From assembly GCA_958299035.1 (NCBI GenBank), contig CATQJL010000112.1, forward strand, positions 20,550,812 through 20,614,811: DNA of 64,000 bases, in the 5' to 3' direction. Position numbers and translations under genes: made by a program. The notes under the pieces were generated by a model that made no database searches, was not told the DNA's origin, and saw nothing but the letters and a program-made list of their open reading frames with translations. Shown one piece after another: positions 55,321-64,000 of this stretch (its first letter is position 1; the number at the start of each line of letters is the position of its first letter). The DNA comes from Cylicocyclus nassatus. Its lineage: Eukaryota > Nematoda > Chromadorea > Rhabditida > Strongylidae.

Positions 55321-56275
55321 ACGCGAAACTTACCGTAACATCAATGTTACCGTGTCACCGCCATGACTGGATCGTCGACCTGAAAATCTTGAGTTGGTTA
55401 TGTATGTTCATATGTATTCGAATATACCGTAAAATAAAGATCAAGTCATTTGTGAGACATCATCGAGAAACTCAGTCAAAAAATACATTCAGCCATGAAA
55501 CTCTGTCCACATCATGATTTCAAATCTGTCACCAATATATAGCTCTGCTAAACCTATAGTTACCCTAAATCAAAATTTACAGTCATATTATCAAAACGGG
55601 GTATGATTTCTATTATCTGGATCAGAAAAGTTGCGATGTGAGTCTTCCAACTGAATCGAAATCAATGATTTGCTTCAGAAAGGGAATAAATTTGAGCATG
55701 CATAATTTCGACACTATGGGCTTACTGAGATTAGCATATAGTAAACGTTACTTATACTAGGTAATGGGAGCAATAAAGGTTCAAGCGGAAAATAAGATAA
55801 TATGCTGTATGTCAGTAAGAACAACTTACAGCATAGGATAAAACTGAGACAAAAAGACACAGCGATAGGAATTTTCTGGAAAAAAATTCTTGTTTTTTCA
55901 TGCTTTTGGATTAGTTGATACAGTAGAAATATTCAATTTACACATATACGGTTCTCGAAATGGTTCCAAATTATGAAAATAACGCTGTAGTTCTCCTGAA
56001 TATTCTAGATGATGATTTGGGATGTACAAGTAACAAAGCCGACTGCTTAAAAGTGCTAGAAATTTCGAAATTCATCTTGGCTTCAAACAGGTCTTCTGGA
56101 GCTCTTTAACATTAGTCTGAAGGCAATCCGGAGTGAGAAAAGTGAGGATGATCAATCAACGATGCAGAAAAGGATGGTCCTGGTTACAAACTCAACGAAT
56201 TTATGGCCCTGTAAAACCTTTCATTGTGCCCACTTCTACATGCAATTCCTATTCCCGCTGTGTTAGTTAGCATGC
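55321..56275. other. No recognisable gene
   Basis: AT-rich DNA, nothing identified. Confidence 0.4.
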
Positions 56276-56945
56276 CCTCCTATCTCCCTTAACAACCCCC
56301 AGCCCCGTGGCTCAAACTTTGCAAAAATAGCAATAAAACCGGTAAAAGTAAGGATAATTCTGAAAACTGATACTCGGCTATCCGGCCCCAAAATGTTTTT
56401 GTGATGGATCTTGCTCAAAGTCGTTACATGGTGATTATCAAAGCCGCTGATGACGAATATCGTAGTCATTTCGCGCGATAGCGCCATTTTCTGGGTTTAC
56501 GTTGGGTACACATAAGAAGCTAAAATCATGGATTTCGCTGAAACTTTGAGGGAGGCTAATCGACATGCTGATTACGAATATCATACTCCTTCGGCATTTT
56601 AAGGCGATTTCACTGAGTTATGGTAGGTATACTGCAGAGCAGCGAAATCTCAGTTTTGGCTGAAACTCGGTCCAGAGAGATCCGACCTTCTGACCACGTC
56701 TAAAACACTCTCGTTGCGTTTTGAGACCTTTTCGCAGAGTTACGGTAGGTACATGGCAGCGGGTAAAAATCATGGACCTGCCTGAAACCTTGGCAGAAAA
56801 TTACGTAAAGTGCTGTTTCAAGAATATCGTGCTCAATCCCCACGATAAAGGCAATTCGTGTGGTATAAACGTTTCCCACGACCGTAATGCTTTCCCTTAT
56901 GGGACCACTGCCGCGCGACACCCTTCGGCGGCTTTTGCCTAAGCA
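56276..56945. repeat. Diverged minisatellite unit and 'cagagttacggtaggtac' repeats
   Basis: 56290-56375 is a diverged copy of the 50374-50860 unit. Further on, 'ttacggtaggtac' style segments recur several times (56490, 56620, 56740), each followed by 'tgaaactttg'-like sequence, suggesting an old tandem array of about 120 bp period. Confidence 0.55.
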
Positions 56946-57200
56946 AAAACAGGGGGAGGGAGATTTGCCGCGTGCGTTACGCGTTGGGACAGGTTATCAA
57001 TTTCCTTATAGGACCACTGGCGTGCGCGATACACCCTTCGGCGGCTTTTGCCTAAGCAGAAAGGCTCGACGTCAGGAGTCACGCCGAGCTTGGTCGACGC
57101 TTCGCCGCGCACGTCGCGCGCGAATTCTTACCAGCGCGGCGGACGAGCATGCCGAACAACTCTTCGCGAACACTTGCCACGCTTGCTGCACAACTAATTG
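56946..57200 (+). repeat. Repeat with 'gagatttgccgcgtgcgtta', copy 1
   Basis: About 53 bp ('acagggggagggagatttgc...gacaggttatca') is identical to 58946-58999. Nearby 'ttcggcggcttttgcctaag' occurs twice (56923 and 57034). Confidence 0.8.
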
Positions 57201-57794
57201 AATGAAATTTGAGGCTGCGGGGCTTACAGATAATGGTTAGTTATAACTGGTTACAGATAATAGATCTTTCTCTGCTTATATAGATAAGTACGGTTTCGCG
57301 GAACATTTTCTCTTGACCAGCAAACTTCTAGCAGGCGCCCTTCCAATCCTTGAAGTTGAACAGTCGAAAAATTTCGAAACCATCTTTTAGTTTGCCTATT
57401 GAAGGCATATTGAACCTTTGTTCACGATGCTTGTTCACGATAAAGATAAGATGAGGGCCTTTGTTTTGTCTCTTTTTTTTTCAAAGGGATGGTATGCGTG
57501 CGTGGTCATTTGAAACAAATGTGAAAATGTTTTTTCTCTTCAAAAATTGGCATACTCCATGCACAGTGGCTTTTTCTGATCATGTCATCATAAAGAGTTG
57601 TTTTTGACTAGTGGAATCCAAACTGTGGAACAAGAGGAGGATGAGAATGCAAAAGGCAGGAGGGTGCTGGAACCTCGCATCTCTTGTGGACGCATCAAAA
57701 TCTATGCTCTTGAAGATCGTTTCAAATATGAGGTCAAAATGTAGGCTATTCAACAAAAATACTACGCTCTGAGAAAATGTGAACAAAAATCATG
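57201..57794. other. No recognisable gene
   Basis: AT-rich; the minus frame 57580-57786 has no known domain. Confidence 0.4.
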
Positions 57795-58070
57795 ACTTAT
57801 AATAACGGGCTAAGGGTTGTTTACGTCTTTTTGTGTGTGTCTGTGTGTCTGTCCGTTACGAAATTCGTAGAACATGTTCCAGCCAACCTCCTGAGCCCAA
57901 ATTTTGCACGGCGCATGCTAGCAGCTTGAGAGTCCAGTGTACAAAAGCGCGAGCAAATCCGTCGAATGGATCCCTTAAAAACTGCGCGTCAAATGGGTCA
58001 CTTGACTTCTGATCAGCAAAATTGGGCCTGTAGCACCACTTTTTGCAATGTTATGGATATGCTTGACAAG
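57795..58070 (+). repeat. Dispersed repeat, second copy
   Basis: Homologous to 46355-47045 but with only a short (GT)n/'tgtgtgtctg' stretch where the other copy has about 440 bp. Confidence 0.75.
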
Positions 58071-58945
58071 TTAATGTGCAAGCAAAGGACATTAGCTCAA
58101 GAAAGTAAACGAAATTTTATTGCTTTAAAAAATGGCGCCAGAAAGTATTGGGTGTGTAAATGTTCAATTTGCCAAGATTTTACTTGATCATTTGTAAAGA
58201 CTCTTGCACAGAGATGTGGCCCACGGTGATTATTACCATTAAGGCGACTATCAGGTCATAAAAGGTCCGAAAACCAGTTCAAAGTTGCATTTGTTCTTCT
58301 AGGAAAAGTTTCATCCATGGGAAATTACCGATCTCACATGAAAAAGCTATAAAAATGACTAAATGTTTACGAATCATTCTTGATAGGCTGCATAGCACGG
58401 TGAGTTTCAATGTCATTATTGGGGGAATGAGTAAGGCACAGATACAGATAGCGTGTACTACCAAAGAAGTCTGAGGGTCCGGCGAAGCCGGACAATCAGA
58501 CTGGTGATGTTATATGCGACGAGTAACTTAGATCAAACTCTAACTGGATTTACAATACTCCAAAAGCTGATACTTACCTTTAGGACAACTCAAACCTGCA
58601 GCTTATTTACTTCCAATTATGGCTCACAAAAAGAACATATTGTTTTTGCTTTTTATGTGCTCAAATCACTACTTTCGTAGTCCTGCAGTTTCTGAGACAG
58701 GGGCTTGACGAACCATTTACCATTGCGACTAGGATGGCAGTTTGTCGCCCAAACAACATCATTTTCCTACAGAACAGCCGGTTTGTTATAGGGCGTGCTT
58801 GCTATATCGGCACGATTCCCGCGCGGAAGCGACAGTCCTTTTGCGTCCTTTAATAAGCCGCCATCGCAGCTCTCGCACGAAGCGACGTCGCGTGCAGCGG
58901 CCATCGCGGCGATTTCTCGCCGACCGTGACTCCTGACCGTTCCCC
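58071..58945. other. No recognisable gene
   Basis: A perfect small hairpin 'ggtccggcgaagccggac' lies at 58476-58493. The 58225-58450 segment is weakly similar to 51290-51500. Confidence 0.4.
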
Positions 58946-59000
58946 AGCAGAAACAGGGGGAGGGAGATTTGCCGCGTGCGTTACGCGTTGGGACAGGTTA
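58946..59000 (+). repeat. Repeat with 'gagatttgccgcgtgcgtta', copy 2
   Basis: Identical over about 53 bp to the copy at 56947, then diverges completely. Confidence 0.85.
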
Positions 59001-59534
59001 TCAGGATGGCGCTGGAGAACGCCGTGCAAAACGACCGTTTCCCCCATCTCTTGAATATCTGGGATCTAAATTGGCCCGAAAGCAAAAAAAATGTCCATTC
59101 AAACCCTGCAACTCACCATGACTTCACTATTGGTTATGACAGCGAGCAAGCATCATAATCATAAGCGATATACTTTGAACCGTTACAGGTAAGGTTTTGA
59201 GGAAATCTGGAACCTCGACCCATCTACACCCACCGTAACCCAGAAAATGCACTATCCTGCGAAATCAGAATGATATTCATGTCCAGCGCGCTAAATGACC
59301 ACTCTAGAAGAATTTAAAGCAAATCTATGTTTCCGACCCCATACCCTCTAAGCACCATAACTTTATGAAAATGTCTTAATATGCAGAGAGAGTATAAAAA
59401 TCGTAATTCATGTCGAATAAGCCATATGGACCGAACTCCAGCCGAATTCATGATTTTGACTTCCTCCCGTACACCTATCGTAACCACACGAGAAGACGTT
59501 CTGCGGAGAAAGTGTGATATCTGTAATCAGCATG
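59001..59534. other. No recognisable gene
   Basis: Contains 'acccaccgtaacccagaaaa' and 'cacctatcgtaaccacacga' segments resembling, inverted, the array at 56.5 kb. Confidence 0.4.
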
Positions 59535-59768
59535 TAAAGGGCCGGGCATAATTCACGCGATTTCAGTCGCGACGCGATTTGGCAATTCGCCAGAAGTCTT
59601 CGGATCCAACATTAGCAAACTGCACATGCATAGTGTGTATAACTTATGTAAACTGATGAAATGCCCTATCTTCTCTACATTTATAATGTGCTTACAATGA
59701 GTTATGGACAACTGGAATATTGCCAAATCGCGTCGCAATTGAAATTGCTTGAAGTATCCCGGCCCTTA
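59535..59768. mobile_element. Foldback MITE, 234 bp
   Basis: taaagggccgggcataattc at the left and, inverted, taagggccgggatacttcaa at the right, with inner 'gcgacgcgatttggc' arms. Same family as 4770-4872. Confidence 0.8.
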
Positions 59769-60244
59769 GGATAACACTTATACACGAAGTTTGAGCAATC
59801 TCTACCACAAAAAAATTTTGGGGCCCGGATAGCCGAATAGCGCCAAACTAATATCGAACTCGTAATCAGCATGCTCGATTAACCTTTAACCCCCTGTGCC
59901 AAATCCCAGCCCCGTAGGTCAAATTTTGCAAAAAAATCGATAAAATCGAAAAAAGTAATGGACGATTTCAAAAGCTAATATTGTAATCGCAATCAGCATG
60001 CTCGATTATCCCCCTGTGCCAACTCCGAACCCCGCAGGTGAACTCAGCAAAAAAATCGATAAAAATCGATAAAATCGGTATCGATCGATGACGCAGAGTA
60101 GCCTATGACACCCGCCGCGGCCCGAAGTGTATGTGTGCCAAGTTTAGTCCGGATCGGTTCAGAAGTGGAATTTTCAATTTGGAACATACGTACAGACAGA
60201 CAGACATACAGACATACAAACAACATTCAGCTTTATTTATAAGA
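59769..60244 (-). repeat. Minisatellite units and Helitron-like terminus, second locus
   Basis: Two units of the 50374-50860 minisatellite are followed by the same terminal region as 50861-50995, ending (minus strand start) TCTTATAAATAAAGC at 60244. Confidence 0.75.
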
Positions 60245-60855
60245 TGTTCGAAAATTTGAAGCTGGGGAGGACTATGAAATGACATGAGGCGAAGAACGTC
60301 GTCGCGTAAGTCTTCCTACTAAATTTTGGCATAATTTCTTCGAATAAAATAGTCGGTTGATTCTCCATGATCTCAGCTTTCGAGTGGTATACAGCATGTT
60401 AGGGCTTCTTTGCTTCCCGGCTCTAAAAATCATTTGCTCCGGTAACCGATAAAAGCCAATACATTGTAAGAGCGAGGTGGAGCAAGCAAATAGTAAAAAA
60501 TGTGCTGTGGACTGACATTGTTATCAGCACTAACAGGAACGCGAGCGAACGCGTTTATTTAAGCGTTTATTTAAGTATGTGCTTATCGTTGTTATATGTT
60601 TATGTTTTTTTTCAGTAAAAAATGCGCTTTTAATTGACAGTTGTGCCATCATTATCAGCACATACTCAAAAGAAACTATGAGAGATTGGTGAATTTCCAC
60701 ACCTTCACACAAAAACCCGCCCATTTCTGGAATCTATACTCTGTAAAACTAGTGCTGAAGAAGGTCACGTTCGTGAAAACGCTCTAGACTCACCTAATTG
60801 TAGAGAATGGTTGGTTTCAATAAATCAAAAACTCTGAGGCATTCAGAAGAACAAT
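60245..60855. other. No recognisable gene; dispersed repeat pieces
   Basis: 'ctccatgatctcagctttcgag' and 'gaggtggagcaagcaa' segments recur at 62820-62930 and 63330. Confidence 0.45.
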
Positions 60856-61336
60856 ATGTTATTAGAATATCCTTCAATGTTTTGGAAAGGTTGGCAGTTT
60901 GAAGAAGAAGCGGCAGGCAGAATACTTTACAAAATCGCAGATGACTCGCATGTGTTCCAGTTCAACAGCGAGGCAGAAGGAGAATCTTACGCCGACGAAT
61001 ATGTTGTCGACACTGACACAGAGTTGACATTCGAGCGAAACTCTCTATTTCGTACATCAGAAATCCAAGCAATTGCCTAGTCTCAATGAGGAAATGTCCA
61101 AGAAGTCCATTGCTGATCTTCAGATTGCTGAAGATTTCAAGGCTGCTAAATTCACGAACATGGATATGAATAAAAGGAAGGTGTTAGTACAAAGCATAGC
61201 TACTGCTCTTAGATCCCGACTGGAGCACGAACTTAACGTGTTATTGTTGATGATGACGTGCAGGATTTGTAAGTTGTTCTTAACTTGTACATCTTTTGGG
61301 ATACCTTATTGCCTTCGTTTTTTGTCGATGCAATGA
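60856..61336 (+). pseudogene. Unassigned coding-like region, two overlapping frames
   Basis: Frame 1 (60856-61080, after acceptor-like 'gcattcag') has EEEAAGRILYKIADDSHVFQ and an acidic stretch ending QAIA-stop. Frame 2 (from 61073) continues SLNEEMSKKSIADLQIAEDF and RKVLVQSIATALRSRLEHEL. Both are charged and protein-like, and the second takes over exactly where the first stops, as expected of one ORF broken by a single frame change. I do not recognise the protein. Confidence 0.4.
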
Positions 61337-62066
61337 AATAGGAGCACTGATCTTCACAAAGTCAATTTTTTTGATTTATTATTCAAAAATTCATAACTTC
61401 TGAATTTTCCAGCCTATTGGAACGCTCTTATTTTTTTCTGAAAGAGTAAGTCAAGAGTAAGTCATGCTTTTTATAACGACTTCTTAGATGCTTGCTAATG
61501 ATCTGTTGCGTAGATAGGAGCTGTAGAAGAAAATTAGTCAAAATTCGAACTTTCTGTGTAGGGTCATAAAAAATCGAAAACTTGCAACAAAAATCGGAGC
61601 AGTCGGTATTGTAGGTTGTTTCACCAGCTCTTTCTAACAGAGCAAAGTTTGCGCCGATTGAGCGTCTCTATGAAAATTTACAATTTCCCTGAAAAATGCC
61701 TAAATAAACCAAAATCATCCTTTTGTATTGCTTGCTCGAAAATCGTAACTTTTCATAAAGACGTTCAATCGGTGCAAACTTTGCACAGTTAGAAAGAGCT
61801 GGTGAAAAAACCTACAATACCGACTGCTCCAATTTTTGTTGCAAGTTTCTGATTTTTATGACCCTACACAGAAAATTTAATTTTTTGACCAATTTTCTTC
61901 TACCGCTCCTATCTGTGCAATGGATGATCATTAGTAAGCAGTTGATGTCTTTATAAAGAGCATGACCTACTCTTTCATATTAAAATAAGAGCGGTCCAAT
62001 CGGTTGGAAAATTCAGAAATTATGAATTTTTGGATTTGGTGCGAAAGAACTTCCGGTTCAACCTAA
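61337..62066. mobile_element. Foldback element, about 0.7 kb
   Basis: Arms of about 300 bp: 'gaattttccagcctattgga', 'gaaaattagtcaaaattcga' and 'caccagctctttctaacaga' at 61390-61690 return inverted at 61735-62040. The right terminus ends 'caacctaat' like mariner-type elements; the left terminus is less clear. Confidence 0.8.
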
Positions 62067-63539
62067 TATTATTTTTTTTAAATTCTAGAAAAATTTTTTT
62101 TTCAATTTGTACCTAAATAAGGTACAAATTGGAGCACTTCATACCACGCTTTTTTACCTTTTCTCTCTCCCTCCCCCCCCCCAGGCTCACATACCCCCTT
62201 CACCTGGAAGGTCGGAAACAGCCGAGACACCCTTCACCTGGGGAGAGCCCGGCTCCCCCTATCGCACCTATGGTTGAGACCAGAATCAAGGCATGACGGC
62301 AGAATCAAACAGTGTTACCGGCACTTTATGTTTGAAAAGGAAAAGCCAGATGCTCTTCTCCTCAGTTATTAAGACTGCAAGAGAGTATAGAAGCAACAGC
62401 GTTTGTTGAAAAAACGCATGTTTGAGACCTTCAGCGCACCAAAGTGGCGTTGATAGCGAAACATAATCAAAAATCAAAAGGATGTCTGATGCTTCGAATA
62501 ACTAACATTTTATCAATGATTGCACACTGTCTCAAGAAAGAGTTAAGCAAGAGTAGAAAATTTGGACTAGTTAGTGATGGATGCATGTTTGCTGACAATA
62601 ATCGTACCATGTCTACTTTCACTATAGCGAATAATAACAAATAAAAAAGCATTTAGATTACTCGTTTCTCAAGCTTTCGAATCGCATATAAAAGTTCGAA
62701 AAAGACATTCTTGGTTTGAAAAGATAATTACCCAGAATTGGCAAATATTATAGCTATATAGAACTGCTCGTATCTCGCTTCACAGAAAGGTTAGGAAAAA
62801 AGAGACGGTTTACGTCGATTCCTCGTGTTCTTAGCTATCGAATGGTATATGGTTGGCGCACAAAGCTTTCCCAGTCCAAAAAAGTCTTGCTCCGGCGACC
62901 AATAGAAAGCCGTAGCGGGGTGGAGCAAGTTAGTATTGAACATCTCCACCTCATTTTTCAAAAGTCACAAGTTTTTTAACCCAACAAGCTATATAACATC
63001 AGAAAGCCCACGAAAAAGGGATTCGACGTAGACCGTCTCTTTTTCTCTAGCTCCCCTCTACCTAGAGTTACATGGCATTTTAGCTAAAAACATGTGTGTT
63101 TTTGTCAAGAAATTCCTGCGTGAAGAATGAATGAAGGGCCTGATTGTCTAACAGTATCACAGGGCAAGGCCTTGCCAGTAAACGTAGACCGTCTCTTTTT
63201 TTTCTATCTTTGTCCCTTCTTTCAAAAATGAAGCACAAAATCAAAACATAAAATCAGCTGGTGAGAAGGCTATAAAACTGCTCTATCTCCTTTCACAGAG
63301 AAGTTATGAAAAAAGTGACGGCCTACATCGATTCTACATGATCTCAGCTTTCGAATATGTAACTTGTTGGGCATTTTGCTTTCAGGTCACTTATCCCCTT
63401 CACCTTACAAGGATGGGATTAGCAGAGACCCTCTTCACCTAGAGAGGGCCCGGCTCCCCCTATCGCACCTATGGTCTCAACCTCAGGTGAAAGGGGTCAG
63501 CCAGATGCCGGCTCTAAAGTTAAAGGGGTCAGAGAACTC
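62067..63539. repeat. Dispersed repeat pieces, no gene
   Basis: 'gcccggctccccctatcgca' with 'cacctatggt' occurs at 62248-62276 and 63447-63476, each preceded by a 'cttcacct' block. Segments 62800-62930 and 63180-63360 repeat 'gtagaccgtctcttt' and 'gacgg.ctac.tcgattc'. ORFs at 62286-62652 have no recognised domain. Confidence 0.6.
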
Positions 63540-63633
63540 TCCACCTATCGCATTTATGCTCGGCTGTGCTCGCAGTTCGACACTCATTGTCACCTCCACG
63601 CCGCGATGAGGCGACCGAAAATTGTGGGGGACT
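63540..63633 (-). mobile_element. RTE 5' end fragment
   Basis: Minus-strand 'gtcccccacaattttcggtc' and 'gcctcatcgcggcgtgg' match the 5' terminus of the RTE at 13588-13655. Only about 90 bp is present before unrelated repeat DNA. Confidence 0.6.
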
Positions 63634-63919
63634 ATTAGATTACTGGCTAAATCTATTAAATCACTTTTTTGCAACATTGACAAGCGTCCTTTCCCAATAA
63701 GGCATCTCGATGGTGTCAGTAGTAACACATTTCAACTTCCAAACACCACATTCAAAGCTGGCTACTCATTGATTTACGCTCAATTTCAAGTTTGACGCCT
63801 TAGTTTTGTCGCAGTATTGCTTAGTTTCGTCTCTCAGTATGAAACACTTGGTATTAGTTTAGATCCGGCCTGCTAATGACAAAGTTCTGCGTATCTGTAC
63901 CATATATAACATAATAGCG

Positions 63920-63925
63920 TTTATT
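63920..63925 (-). terminator. Poly(A) signal AATAAA, MLAWK copy 4
   Basis: AATAAA on the minus strand in the conserved block after the stop codon. Confidence 0.55.
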
Positions 63926-63973
63926 ATCAATGATCGAGCTCATTGTAGCATTTGAAAACTGATGGCGAAGTTG

Positions 63974-64000
63974 TTAATTGAAAGTGGGAATTGGAGGATA
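63974..64000 (-). CDS. MLAWK peptide gene, copy 4, C-terminal end only
   Basis: The minus strand gives YPPIPTFN-stop at the position of exon 2 of copy 2 (which has YPPILSPN). The rest lies beyond the window. An intact stop and AATAAA leave open that this copy works. Confidence 0.4.
   Translation of the reverse strand, partial: YPPIPTFN

Larger units (their letters stand above)
63640..64000 (-). repeat. MLAWK unit 4 (minus strand, cut by window end)
   Basis: Reverse complement matches 16760-17250 in order: end of exon 2, 'gagctcgatcattgataata', 'ggtacagatacgcag', 'gccggatctaaac', 'aaggacgcttgtcaatgtt'. It is the only inverted unit. Confidence 0.8.

Overview
The window reads as nuclear DNA of a nematode, most likely a strongylid (hookworm-type) worm. 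The grounds are a decayed RTE-type LINE whose translated blocks match the RTE elements common in hookworm genomes, a MULE-type transposase gene split by introns of 37-76 nt with TTTCAG/TTTTAG acceptors, and AT-rich intergenic DNA full of foldback elements. There are no bacterial operons, rRNA genes or CRISPR arrays. Most of the DNA is mobile or repetitive, and most long open frames are accidents of low complexity or palindromic arms. The genus is an inference.

Layout. 1-6.8 kb: low-information DNA with a local direct repeat and three small foldback elements. 6.8-13.65 kb: one nearly full-length RTE LINE on the minus strand, broken by four separate insertions (7012-8586, 9323-10015, 11538-12531, 13220-13587). 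14.0-17.25 kb, 24.4-26.1 kb, 42.2-46.35 kb and 51.5-52.5 kb: pieces of a repeated genomic unit; a further minus-strand piece lies at 63.64-64.0 kb. Each unit carries a tiny two-exon gene for a putative secreted peptide that starts MLAWK. The unit at 14 kb is intact (44 aa); the others are damaged or cut by the window edge. 17.26-24.43 kb: a 7.2-kb terminal-inverted-repeat insertion that splits the second unit and holds its own nested elements. 27.6-31.5 kb: a hairpin MITE, a short Helitron and a 2-kb Mutator-like foldback element with tRNA-like sequences in both arms. 33.7-36.6 kb: a multi-exon MULE transposase gene, now a pseudogene. 37.4-41.96 kb: a mariner-type MITE, a Helitron with a nested MITE, and a hAT-type MITE involved in a tandem duplication. 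42.55-43.43 kb: the 3' end of a CR1-like LINE. 44.5-51.0 kb: large palindromes, a roughly 440-bp GT microsatellite and minisatellites ending in a Helitron-like terminus. 53-64 kb: mostly unannotatable repeats, a purine/pyrimidine mirror tract, and a few unassigned open frames.

How it fits together. The one strong candidate for an undescribed host gene system is the MLAWK peptide family: promoter TATA, a 3' splice site just before the ATG, a signal peptide split by a 50-62 nt intron at the same codon, a short mature peptide and an AATAAA signal, all in duplicated units. Almost everything else is transposable-element archaeology, with insertion order readable from target-site duplications and nesting.
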